Source: Corynebacterium pacaense (lineage in GTDB: Bacteria > Actinomycetota > Actinomycetes > Mycobacteriales > Mycobacteriaceae). Taken from it: a stretch of DNA of 64,000 nt. A program made the position numbers and the translations under genes. Positions 56,577-64,000 of the stretch are shown one piece after another. The notes under the pieces were generated by a model, which was given only the letters and a program-made list of their open reading frames with translations, was not told the DNA's origin and did not search any database. Location: assembly GCF_900169525.1 (NCBI RefSeq), contig NZ_LT821239.1:890708-954707 (forward strand). Direction: 5' to 3'. How positions within the stretch are numbered: the stretch's first letter is position 1; each line of letters opens with the position of its first letter.

Positions 56577-59063
56577 AACCGTCCGCTGTTAAAGCCTGGT
56601 CGTGCGCTTGTCCACTTCGCTGTCTCTAATCAAGAAGTACAGATGACCACGGTTCTTGCTGGTCTGGACACATTCTTCTTACCTTTTAATAAAGGTAACG
56701 ATGGACATGCCGGTAACCCTGTTAATCATTCAGGTTCCGATACCTCATACCTGTGGGAAGAAGTTTTCGAGCCTGAACTGTTCTTACGTATTCTGCGTGA
56801 CTATGCACTGTGGGAGCCATCGTCGAAGGGTAATTCTGGAAGATTGGTGTTTCCTCGTTACCACCAGCTTCGAGCGACTGAGAAGGTCGTTGACGACATT
56901 GCTGTCCGTGGTGCTGGTGGACGTTACCTGATCCAACACTCTGCTGGATCGGGTAAAACAAAGACAATCGCCTGGCTAGCCCACCGAACAGGTCGGGTTA
57001 TTGATTCAACCGGTAGTCCAGTTTTTGATTCCGTGATCGTTGTCACTGACCGCACTGTGCTTGACGACAACGTCAGGGAAGGTCTAGACCTGCTTCGAGC
57101 GTCTGAGGGACTTGTGGTTAACGTCGACAATGCACTCGGTTCTAAGTCGAAAACGCTGGAGGCAGCTCTCATTGACGGTGGACACATCATCTCGTGCACC
57201 ATCCAAACATTCCCAGCATTGGCAAAGATGATGGAAAAATCTCAGAAGCTTGCCGGTCGAAAATACTGCGTGATCATGGATGAAGCACACTCGTCCCAGC
57301 ACGGTGAAGCTGCTATTCGCCTGCGTGAGATGCTAGTCGACACTGATATAGCCGAGGATGAAGAGATCACTGCTGATGACGTTCTCCTAGCTATGGATAA
57401 ATCGGTAGCGAATGCCCCTAACCTGAGCTTTATTGCTTTAACAGCAACGCCGAAACCTAAGACTTTGGCAGCATACGGTAGCGAGGTTCCAGACCACCCG
57501 GATAAGCGCGTAGCGTTTGACACTTATCAAATGAGTCAGGCGATCGAAGAAGGATTCATTCTTGATGTGCTGGCGAATTACAGCACGTATTCGATGTTTG
57601 CTCGCATTAGGGATGATCTGGGTCGTGAAGACACCGTCGACTTTGGTGAAGCCGTGTCAGATATGGTGCGATTTGTTCGTATCCACCCCACATCGATTGC
57701 TCAAAAGGTCGAAGTTACGGTGGAACATTTCCGCCGCAATGTCATGCATCACTTGGGCGGTACTGCTAAAGCTATGGTTGTGGCGCCTGACCGAATGTCA
57801 GCGGCGACCTGGTCCCACAAGATGAATGAGTACATCGCGAAACGTGGTTATGACGACATGACCACACTTGTCGCGTTCTCGGGCTCGTTGACTTACGGCG
57901 ATGGTGAGAACGCAGTCGAGATCACTGAAGCATCAATGAACGGCGTGAAGGACACAGCTCTTCATTTCCGGGAACACGACGAATCCAAAGTCCTGATTGT
58001 GGCGAATAAATTCCAGACCGGGTTCGACGAGCCACGTCTGTGCGCGATGTATGTGGATCGAAAACTATCTGGTGTCCAGGCTGTGCAGACCTTGTCAAGG
58101 CTTAATCGGGTGTTCCCGGATAAGCCGAAGCCTATGGTCGTGGACTTTATCAACGAGCCTTCTGCGATTCTCGATTCATTCACCCCGTATTACAACGAGG
58201 CTTATATCGATGATGAGATCCCCGCAAATGCGTTGTCGGACCTTGGTGACATCCTCGATGCGGCTGCGTTCTACACCGCAGATGAGCTGGATAAGCTCGC
58301 GTCCGCTTATGTTGCTCGTGAGGATGCTGAGACGTTGCAGGGTTTGGTGTCACCGATTCGTGCTCGGTGGAATGAGCACATGCGTGATGCTCGTTTTATG
58401 ATTGACAAGGAAGCTTATGAGTTCGGTAAGTCCTTCCGTGCGAACCTTATCAAGTACGCCCATGCTTGGGAGTTCCTCAGTCAGATCGTTGATTTTCAAG
58501 ATGCTCTCCTCCATAAGCGTGCCATCGTTGCCGGCTTGTTGGCGAAGAACCTCAACATGGAACGTCAAGACGACGATGACGATTACACCGTTGGTATCGA
58601 GTTAGTTGGTGTTGCTGTAGAGCCTGTGGGCGATGCTCAGGATCTGGGTCTTGCTGGTCAAGACATTGATGGGCATTTGGAACTGCCTGGGTTTGATGGT
58701 CGACCTGTGGGAGATAACTCTCCAGTACAAGCGGCGTTCGATGAGGCAGTGGACGAAGTCAATCAAATCTTGGCTGCTGTGGGAATCGATGCGTCAGATG
58801 AAGCCACTAAATCTGCGATTCGGGCTAGCTATGGCATTCTCGTGGAAGATGCGACTGTCCAGGCGCTTGCGCGTGAGAATGATTCTTCGCAGGTCGCTGG
58901 TACTGATGTGTTCAAGACCAAAGGGTTTGGAGCGATTCTTGCTGCTGCCAAGCAATCGAACGAGGTGTACGAAGCGATCACCGCTGATCCCGATAACTTG
59001 GATAAATTCCTTACTGCACTAGCTCACATGATTGTCGCTGCGAAAGATGATGAAGGTGTTTAG
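56577..59063 (+). pseudogene. hsdR: Type I restriction subunit HsdR, 3' part
   Basis: Codons 204-1030 of the restored protein. The SF2 translocase has Walker A HSAGSGKTKT (restored residue ~323), DEAH box MDEAHSSQHG (~437), motif III FIALTATPKP and motif VI VQTLSRLNR. The C-terminal helical domain ends GAILAAAKQSNEVYEAITAD. No start or ribosome-binding site of its own. Restored length of about 1030 residues is normal for HsdR. Confidence 0.92.
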
Positions 59064-59185
59064 GTTGTCGCTGTCGTAATACTATCGTCTACGTCGCAAA
59101 GGGTTGAAGATCTTTACATAAAGGCCTGTTACGGAAACGCCTGAAAGTCACTCGTGTGAAAGCATGGTTCGTCGCGACGAAAAAA

Positions 59186-59231
59186 GCTCTCAAATTGATT
59201 GAGAGCTTTTTTAATTGATTGAGAGCTTTTT
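59186..59231 (+). terminator. Terminator after hsdR, with duplicated 3' half
   Basis: GCTCTCAA/TTGAGAGC around ATTGA, then T6 (59186-59212), immediately followed by a second copy of the 3' half (AATTGATTGAGAGCTTTTT, 59213-59231). The remaining gap to 59463 shows no gene. Confidence 0.9.
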
Positions 59232-59463
59232 CTCGTTTAACACGTGGTTGTCTATGGCTAGTTGTAACCCGTTTATTGGGTACCTGGTCAGTGTCTTTTC
59301 GCTGGCTAGAAGTAGAACGTACGCCTAAGCCGAAACTATTTTCTGGATACCAGACCTATCTCTTGACTAAAAACATAGAGACACCCCTGCTCTACAAAAA
59401 AATAAGGTGTTGTTTATTATTTGCACCGAAAAACAATAGTTCCAGCGACCCTAATTGAGAACC

Positions 59464-59946
59464 TCACTTGAGCACGAATGAGGCTTTTTCATCTCGTAAC
59501 ATGTCGAATGGACCTTTCCACTTAACTCCCATAGCAACACACGCGTCCGGTATCTTGATCTTATTCTTACGCTTCGGATCAGCCTTCTCCATAGTAACTA
59601 CAGTCATATTGTGAGCCCGTGCATAGGCTACCAACTGATAATCTGCCACGCTCAGAAAATCATTGATAGCGGCTTGTGTGAAATGGTGAGTAGTCGCCCA
59701 CTGGGAAAGTTTAGCAAGGTGAGGTCCACAGCTGGAATCAAGCGTCGCAAACAGGTATGGGCGGTTTGCCGCCCAAGTTGTAAGGTCATCATTACCCGCA
59801 GAGATTTCATCCCCGACCTTTTTAATGGATTTTAATAAACCCGCATTGTATGAGTCATCAAGCCAATCCCAAAAAGCTGGGACAAAGTCTAAACCATAGT
59901 GTGCCCGGTTTGACTGAATGAAGATGTTTGCATCTAGAAGGTACAC
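59464..59946 (-). CDS. DUF4411 PIN-like protein
   Basis: 160 residues from GTG 59946. MYLLDANIFIQSNR carries the first PIN acidic residue, and LSVADYQLVAYARAHNMTVV with MEKADPKRKNKIKIPDACVA the later ones, which is the DUF4411 pattern (a PIN-domain relative). PIN proteins are Mg-dependent RNases and often toxins. The start overlaps the stop of the upstream XRE/ImmA gene by one base, so the two form a pair. Confidence 0.82.
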   Translation of the reverse strand: MYLLDANIFIQSNRAHYGLDFVPAFWDWLDDSYNAGLLKSIKKVGDEISAGNDDLTTWAANRPYLFATLDSSCGPHLAKLSQWATTHHFTQAAINDFLSVADYQLVAYARAHNMTVVTMEKADPKRKNKIKIPDACVAMGVKWKGPFDMLRDEKASFVLK

Positions 59947-61091
59947 TACGCTACCCCTAACCGTTCAGCTAAACCTTCGAATGTACTCACCTTAGACGTC
60001 CCTAACAGACGGAATGCATCTCGATACAATGTTCGTCCTTCGTATGTGTCAATAATTACGGCTTTGGAAAATTGTTGCCCGATCTGCAATGGGCGCGAGT
60101 TGTAGTAATCACCACCGGGAGACTTTTTCCTACGCGCAGCAATCTCCTTAAGACGTCCTTCTTCAGCTCGATAGAATTTAATATACTTATCCCAACTAAC
60201 TAGTCCAGCGTCATGGATTCGTTTTATTACGACCAATGTGCTTGCTTTATAACGTTTTGCAAGCCGAGACACCTCGGGGTCAGTTAACGACCCGTTATAA
60301 TCCAATCGAATTTGCTCGAGGGGGATTAACACTTCCGCAGCTACAGAATTGGCCCAACGCTCATTCCCCAAGCTATTCGTATTTTTCATATCCTCATTGG
60401 ATACTCCGCTTTCACCTAGCCATACATGTGCAAGCTCATGGACCAAGGTAAACATTTGCGCAGATTTTGAATCCGAGCCGTTAACGAAAATTATTGAAGC
60501 AAATGGGTCCCCCAAAGTGAAACCCCTGAATTCTTGAAGGCTTAAACTCCTGTGCGTATTATTGCCCACCACACTACTCACCATAACGAGGACTCCGATA
60601 TCCTCGATAGCGTCGATAAGGTAACGAAGTGCTTCTTCCCATGTACGGAATCCCCCGCGCTGTTCCATATCGAAACTAAGTGCTTTTCGTATCTGACTAG
60701 CCACATCAATTGGAGAATCATTGAGTGAAGCAGAGCCAAAGAACTCTAATGGCTCGGCATCTTGTGATTTAGAGTAATCCCTGTACCAGTCCTGGCGCAT
60801 CTGCGCTTCATAAATCACATCTAAGAGATTTGCGCTAGGCTGATCAACCCCAACATTGCTAAAAGTGCGATAGTCGGGAATCGGAATTTCTTCCTGAGGG
60901 GGTTCGGGAAGAAAGAGGTAGCCGAATGGAACATGCACCGCTCCGGCAAACTCCTCTAGTTGTGCGAGGGTAGGAGATTTTTTACCCGATGCATACGTTT
61001 CAAAGCGTGCGTAGCGCTTTGTATTGGTATTCAGGTTGGCGCGATCAAGCGCCCATCGAAGCATCGAGGGTGCAACGTCCATGGTGGACAT
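59946..61091 (-). CDS. XRE-family HTH protein with ImmA/IrrE metallopeptidase domain
   Basis: 381 residues. An N-terminal HTH-like part (MLRWALDRANLNTNTKRYAR, KKSPTLAQLEEFAGAVHVPF) precedes a zinc peptidase of the ImmA/IrrE group with HExxH at 218-222 (LVHELAHVWLGESG) and a C-terminal DNA-damage-type extension (SKAVIIDTYEGRTLYRDAFR). Such proteins cleave phage-type repressors or act as antitoxins in pairs with DUF4411 proteins. First gene of the two-gene minus-strand unit. Confidence 0.88.
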   Translation of the reverse strand: MSTMDVAPSMLRWALDRANLNTNTKRYARFETYASGKKSPTLAQLEEFAGAVHVPFGYLFLPEPPQEEIPIPDYRTFSNVGVDQPSANLLDVIYEAQMRQDWYRDYSKSQDAEPLEFFGSASLNDSPIDVASQIRKALSFDMEQRGGFRTWEEALRYLIDAIEDIGVLVMVSSVVGNNTHRSLSLQEFRGFTLGDPFASIIFVNGSDSKSAQMFTLVHELAHVWLGESGVSNEDMKNTNSLGNERWANSVAAEVLIPLEQIRLDYNGSLTDPEVSRLAKRYKASTLVVIKRIHDAGLVSWDKYIKFYRAEEGRLKEIAARRKKSPGGDYYNSRPLQIGQQFSKAVIIDTYEGRTLYRDAFRLLGTSKVSTFEGLAERLGVA

Positions 61092-61431
61092 CTTTCCAGC
61101 TCCTTATCGGCAAATGGATATTGTATTTAGAGTAAACGACTCGTAGAGTAAGGGCTATCCCGACGCACTTAAATTTAATTATCGGTAATACCCAGACGGC
61201 GAGCGTTGATTCGTAGTCTTTAAACTAGAGTTAGGTGCCTTTACTGTTGAGCATTCAAAGCCCAATAGGCTGGCTGCTACAGTATCTCAGAATTGATGGT
61301 ACATCTCGAATAATGAACCCATCGTCCTGCACTCCTGCCGAGGATCGCTAGAGAAACCCAAATGTTCCCATGCTGTATACCTCGTACAAGTCTCCCTACT
61401 CAACAGGCTAACTATCACCAGACCTTAATCT
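61092..61431. promoter_or_regulatory. Gap upstream of the XRE/ImmA gene
   Basis: 340 nt, fairly AT-rich, with no gene that I can support. It should hold the minus-strand promoter of the XRE/ImmA-DUF4411 pair. No palindromic operator was recognised. Confidence 0.3.
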
Positions 61432-61521
61432 TCACGTTGACTGGGTCGTCGAAGACGGGGCATGGGGCACACTTTCCGAAGCATGTGTAACACAAGAGGA
61501 AGACCTAGAACTCGAAATGTG
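61421..61521 (+). pseudogene. Fragment of a small gene, opposite-strand copy of 62361-62534
   Basis: The plus strand reads LNLHVDWVVEDGAWGTLSEA, then CVTQEEDLELEM, closely matching the 57-residue protein encoded on the minus strand at 62361-62534 (NHVDWVVENEEWGTLSEACA). It has no start and soon runs into unrelated sequence. It overlaps, antisense, the last 29 codons of the coiled-coil gene. Confidence 0.7.
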
Positions 61522-62283
61522 GTTTTCTATAGGTTTTTTAGCAGTTTCGTCATCTTGAGCGGGCTCAGCTGCAATCTTATTGTTTGGGTGCTCGACTAAA
61601 ACTAATTGTGCTATTACCTGTAAACTTCTAATTTTCTTCTGGATATCGGCTGATGGAAAAGTTAAATTGTTAATTTCTTTCAACCACTCCGCTCCACCTT
61701 GGTTTTTAGCTTTTTCAAGAGCTGTTGATTCATTTATTAATGCATCCCATAGCGCTTCGAGAGCTACGCGTATTTCAGCGTCGTAGACTTCAAGGTCTAG
61801 CAGAATAAGTGCGTCTTGAGCTTTTTGGTGGTAAATCAGGATTTCCGCACCTTTTAAAGCCTCAAGTATTTCAACATTGAAATTACCACTAGGCGCTTTC
61901 TCTAAGACTAATTTATCGATCTGTCGAGCTGCGCTGTTTATGGTTTTTATGCATTCAGCTACTGCTGCTCTCTGGGAGATTCGAAGTTCTCTATCGAGTT
62001 GCTCTCGACGTTCTCGCTCTCGGTCATCTCGATCTTGTTGTCGTCTCGCCTCTGCTGCAGCGATATCTTCTTGTCTACGTTTCTCTGCTGCGTCCTGATC
62101 GGCTCGACGCCTTTCGCCTTCAGCTTTTTGGTCTTCTTGTCTGCGCTTATCGGCAGCTTGTTGATCGGCTAGACGTCTTTTATCTGCTGCTTTGTTCGTC
62201 AAGTAAGTACTGATCAAAACTCCAAAAAGAGCGATAACAGCGACACCAAACGCAGTGAGGTTGTTCTCCATCATTTCATTCAC
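61432..62283 (-). CDS. Membrane-anchored coiled-coil protein
   Basis: 283 residues. One N-terminal membrane helix (TAFGVAVIALFGVLISTYLT, residues ~9-29) is followed by ~75 residues of highly charged repeats (ADKRRLADQQ, ADKRRQEDQK, AAEKRRQEDI and similar), a predicted long helix. A helical globular part and a Ser-rich tail follow. The tail is encoded opposite a fragment of another gene. Related proteins occur in corynebacterial phages and elements; function unknown. Confidence 0.7.
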   Translation of the reverse strand: MNEMMENNLTAFGVAVIALFGVLISTYLTNKAADKRRLADQQAADKRRQEDQKAEGERRRADQDAAEKRRQEDIAAAEARRQQDRDDRERERREQLDRELRISQRAAVAECIKTINSAARQIDKLVLEKAPSGNFNVEILEALKGAEILIYHQKAQDALILLDLEVYDAEIRVALEALWDALINESTALEKAKNQGGAEWLKEINNLTFPSADIQKKIRSLQVIAQLVLVEHPNNKIAAEPAQDDETAKKPIENHISSSRSSSCVTHASESVPHAPSSTTQST

Positions 62284-62360
62284 GATTGTGACAGTAGTGT
62301 GTAATTATGAAGAGTAGGAACTTTGTGAATCTGTGGTAGCAGTACCAACAAGGTTATTTG

Positions 62361-62534
62361 CTAATTCTCGCGAGTCCACTGGCGCCTGTACACAGCACCC
62401 CCACCTGTTTTCTCAGAAAGCTCGAGAGCCTCCTCTTTTGTTGCACATGCTTCGGAGAGCGTGCCCCATTCTTCATTTTCAACAACCCAATCAACATGGT
62501 TGTTGAGGTTCGTTGATGTCTTGTTGTGATTCAT
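62361..62534 (-). CDS. Small hypothetical protein (57 residues)
   Basis: ATG 62534 to TAG 62361. Starts MNHNKTSTNLNNHVDWVVEN and continues EEWGTLSEACATKEEALELS, ending VYRRQWTREN. Its reality is supported by a second, diverged copy of the same protein sequence on the other strand at 61421-61521. The pattern (WGTLSEACATKEEALELSEK) suggests a small alpha/beta domain. No family name known to me. Lies just downstream of the small serine recombinase in the same orientation. Confidence 0.65.
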   Translation of the reverse strand: MNHNKTSTNLNNHVDWVVENEEWGTLSEACATKEEALELSEKTGGGAVYRRQWTREN

Positions 62535-62601
62535 GAGGGTTACGTTAGCTGGTGGGGTAGGAGAGTGCTGTAGTCCCCGGGCTAACGACCTGCGTGACCT
62601 G

Positions 62602-63693
62602 TTACTGCTGGCCTAGCGCTCGATACAGAGTCGCACGTCCAACACCAAGCTCTTTAGCGATCGATGTTTTTGATTGTCCTTCCTCGATCCGTGCACGTGC
62701 CTGCTCAATCTGCTCAGAGGTGAGGGCTTTCTTGCGACCTTTATACTTGCCCTGCTTCTTGGCGAGAGCGATGCCTTCCGCCTGCCTCTCGCGAATGATG
62801 GATCGTTCGAACTCTGCAAATGAACCTAGGATGCCCAGCATGAGCGAGGCACGGGGGTCTCGTGATTCGGCTGAGAAATCAAGATGTTCTTTGACGAAGT
62901 GGATGCTCGCCCCTTTGCTGCAGATCTGGTCAATCAAGGTCTGAAGATCGCTCAGAGACCTAGCGAGACGGTCTATTGAACCGACGACCAGCTGGTCACC
63001 TGCACGTAAGTAGTTGATGCAGTCCTCTAGCCCCTGGCGTTCAGCCCGTGATCGAGCAGATATTTTGTCTTGAAACTCGCGATCAACAGAACCGATTGCT
63101 TCTCGCTGGCGCGCGAGGTTCTGTTCAGCAGTGGACACTCGAATATAAGACACTCTTTGGCCTGTGTGATGCGTGCTTGTAGTCAGGGGGTTTGGTTCTT
63201 GAGTCTCCGCAGTAGGCGCTAATTTGTCTGTTTTCTCTTTCGGCCATGCTTTACCGGCATCGAAGAGAACCTGGTCTGGAGGGAAGTCTGTTATCTCGCT
63301 CCATCGGCCACCACCCTCGTACACCTTTGCCTTGATGACATGTTTATGCACCCTGTGCACGCTTAAGTATCCGTTTGGTTGCTTCCCGAATGTTAGCCAC
63401 GTCGCCGCATCAGGTGTGCGCTGGTATTTTTCCCACAGCACACCACCGTCATCGAGTACTGTCTCAGCCTCGACGAGCTCTCCGTCGAGGTCCCACGTTT
63501 GACCGTTATCGGTGGAGAAGCCTACTCGAGTTTGTTTCGACCCCTTGCGGATAATGAGGACACGATCTTTGGGTTTCCCGTGTAGTCCCAGCAATGTTCC
63601 GTAGCGTTTCATAGTGCCCACTGTCTCGTTAGGGTTAATAAGATGTAGAGACAGTGTATCAAAATTGGGCTTTATGACATGGTGAGACAGCAT
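62602..63693 (-). CDS. Small serine recombinase (resolvase/invertase) with a novel N-terminal domain
   Basis: 363 residues. Residues ~178-363 are a standard Hin/Tn3-type recombinase: catalytic Ser187 in VSYIRVSTAEQNLARQ, GDQLVVGSIDRLARSLSDLQ, LGSFAEFERSIIRERQAEGI and a C-terminal HTH (SKTSIAKELGVGRATLYRAL). The first ~177 residues form an extra domain with beta-rich character (RVLIIRKGSKQTRVGFSTDN, WSEITDFPPDQVLFDAGKAW) that I do not recognise. Alternative starts are ATG 63612 and GTG at codon 182, the latter giving an ordinary resolvase. It may resolve or invert part of the element. Confidence 0.8.
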   Translation of the reverse strand: MLSHHVIKPNFDTLSLHLINPNETVGTMKRYGTLLGLHGKPKDRVLIIRKGSKQTRVGFSTDNGQTWDLDGELVEAETVLDDGGVLWEKYQRTPDAATWLTFGKQPNGYLSVHRVHKHVIKAKVYEGGGRWSEITDFPPDQVLFDAGKAWPKEKTDKLAPTAETQEPNPLTTSTHHTGQRVSYIRVSTAEQNLARQREAIGSVDREFQDKISARSRAERQGLEDCINYLRAGDQLVVGSIDRLARSLSDLQTLIDQICSKGASIHFVKEHLDFSAESRDPRASLMLGILGSFAEFERSIIRERQAEGIALAKKQGKYKGRKKALTSEQIEQARARIEEGQSKTSIAKELGVGRATLYRALGQQ

Positions 63694-63790
63694 TTCCCGG
63701 ATCAGACCGTCTGTCTCACATGGGTATACCCCAGTGCGGCATACACAGCGGCCAAACGAAACTTTCAGAAGAAAATGCTATCATGGTTCC

Positions 63791-64000
63791 ATGACATGGC
63801 TTCTGGTGCTCGCGGTCCTTATCGTTCTCACTGTCGCCGGGGCAGTCCTTCCCCGTCGGGCCAAGCAGGAGCAGCTCGGCTTTCCCTGGTTCTGGGTGGT
63901 ATTCCCCATCACAGCCTTGGCCGTGGCACTCACCGTTTATTCATTCCTCCCCATTGCGCCTCTGGGCGTGGAATATGGATGGACCATGTACGCCCCGTTG
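63791..64000 (+). CDS. Membrane protein, 5' part only (runs off the window)
   Basis: 70 codons from ATG 63791: MTWLLVLAVLIVLTVAGAVL, a short basic loop (PRRAKQEQ), then a second helix (WFWVVFPITALAVALTVYSF). Composition is host-like. No family is recognisable from this length. It is not the missing part of eccC. A second ATG at 63796 in another frame gives an Arg/Pro/Ser-rich product and is less likely. Confidence 0.5.
   Translation, partial: MTWLLVLAVLIVLTVAGAVLPRRAKQEQLGFPWFWVVFPITALAVALTVYSFLPIAPLGVEYGWTMYAPL

Larger units (their letters stand above)
42372..63790. mobile_element. Integrated pipolin-like element (right limit uncertain)
   Basis: Begins at the eccC break with a large serine integrase. 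It carries an excisionase-like gene, a family B DNA polymerase with pipolin-type motifs, a 2.3-kb structured non-coding module, type I restriction-modification, a metallopeptidase/PIN pair and a small serine recombinase. Composition is visibly poorer in G+C than the host on both sides, except in the two IS3 copies. Host-like composition resumes at about 63790, but no eccC sequence follows, so the true right end may lie beyond the window or have been rearranged. Confidence 0.7.

Noticed and set aside
61432..62534. Recent invertible segment switched by the small serine recombinase
   Set aside because: The two inverted copies differ too much (roughly 70% by eye) and one is fragmentary; no short identical crossover sites were seen.
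42372..63790. Ordinary temperate prophage
   Set aside because: No capsid, portal, terminase, tail or lysis genes are present anywhere in the element.
63791..64000. Continuation of eccC after the element
   Set aside because: The translation is a two-helix membrane protein N-terminus, not the FtsK-type ATPase sequence that should follow a P-loop.

Overview
The window is chromosomal DNA of a Corynebacterium (high-G+C actinobacterium). This rests on the gene order rpsJ-rplC-rplD-rplW-rplB-rpsS-rplV-rpsC-rplP-rpmC-rpsQ, rplN-rplX-rplE, an fdhD/DUF6457/fdhF formate dehydrogenase cluster, rpsH-rplF-rplR-rpsE-rpmD-rplO, secY-adk-map, infA-rpsM-rpsK-rpsD-rpoA-rplQ-truA. That order is the corynebacterial arrangement, and the proteins (for example SecY and S10) read like C. 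glutamicum orthologues. The species cannot be named from the sequence alone.

Layout. 1-1807: a minus-strand operon of Asp23/Gls24 envelope-stress proteins. 2396-7552: the S10/spc ribosomal operon, first part. 7618-8316: an LppP/LprE-type lipoprotein. 8592-9855: rplN-rplX-rplE. 9924-14283 (minus): an aldo/keto reductase and the formate dehydrogenase cluster. 14400-16170: a decayed GNAT gene and an IS110-family element sitting just upstream of the next ribosomal operon (16742-19421). 19802-20922: ahpC-ahpD. 21349-25044: secY, adk, map and an L,D-transpeptidase. 25287-29905: infA to truA. 29981-32356: a large polytopic membrane protein. 32357-33409: a decayed stretch with an IS5-type transposase remnant. 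33410-42371: a type VII (ESX-like) secretion locus (eccB, mycP, eccD, eccC), with a two-gene set for 10-methyl branched fatty acids (FAD oxidoreductase plus SAM methyltransferase) lodged inside it.

From about 42372 the sequence changes character: lower G+C, many small intergenic gaps, mobile genes. A large serine integrase gene begins exactly where eccC is cut in its first Walker A motif. Behind it lie an excisionase-like HTH protein, a family B DNA polymerase with pipolin-type motifs, a DUF3223 (DCL-like) protein, a 2.3-kb non-coding module, a type I restriction-modification system (hsdM, hsdS, hsdR), a DUF4411 PIN-like protein paired with an XRE/ImmA-IrrE protein, a coiled-coil membrane protein and a second, small serine recombinase with an unusual N-terminal extension. 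I interpret this as an actinobacterial pipolin (a self-synthesising element with a primer-independent PolB) or a close relative.

Two different IS3-family elements have landed in it, one in the polymerase (45135-46502, target duplication TGT) and one in hsdR (55266-56576, target duplication AAC). Removing each element with one copy of its target duplication restores an uninterrupted frame of about 1055 and 1030 residues respectively. As it stands, the element has lost its polymerase and its restriction subunit but keeps the methyltransferase and specificity subunits.

The most unusual stretch is the non-coding module 49360-51604. It holds a consensus-like DnaA box in AT-rich DNA, eight consecutive strong hairpins with GNNA or GAA loops (49784-50067), two perfect AT-rich palindromes, a 20-bp hairpin (50289-50351) and six tandem 70-bp repeats (50995-51414). 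It looks like a replication or regulatory region with a structured RNA and matches nothing I recognise. The distal part of eccC and the far end of the element are not in the window.
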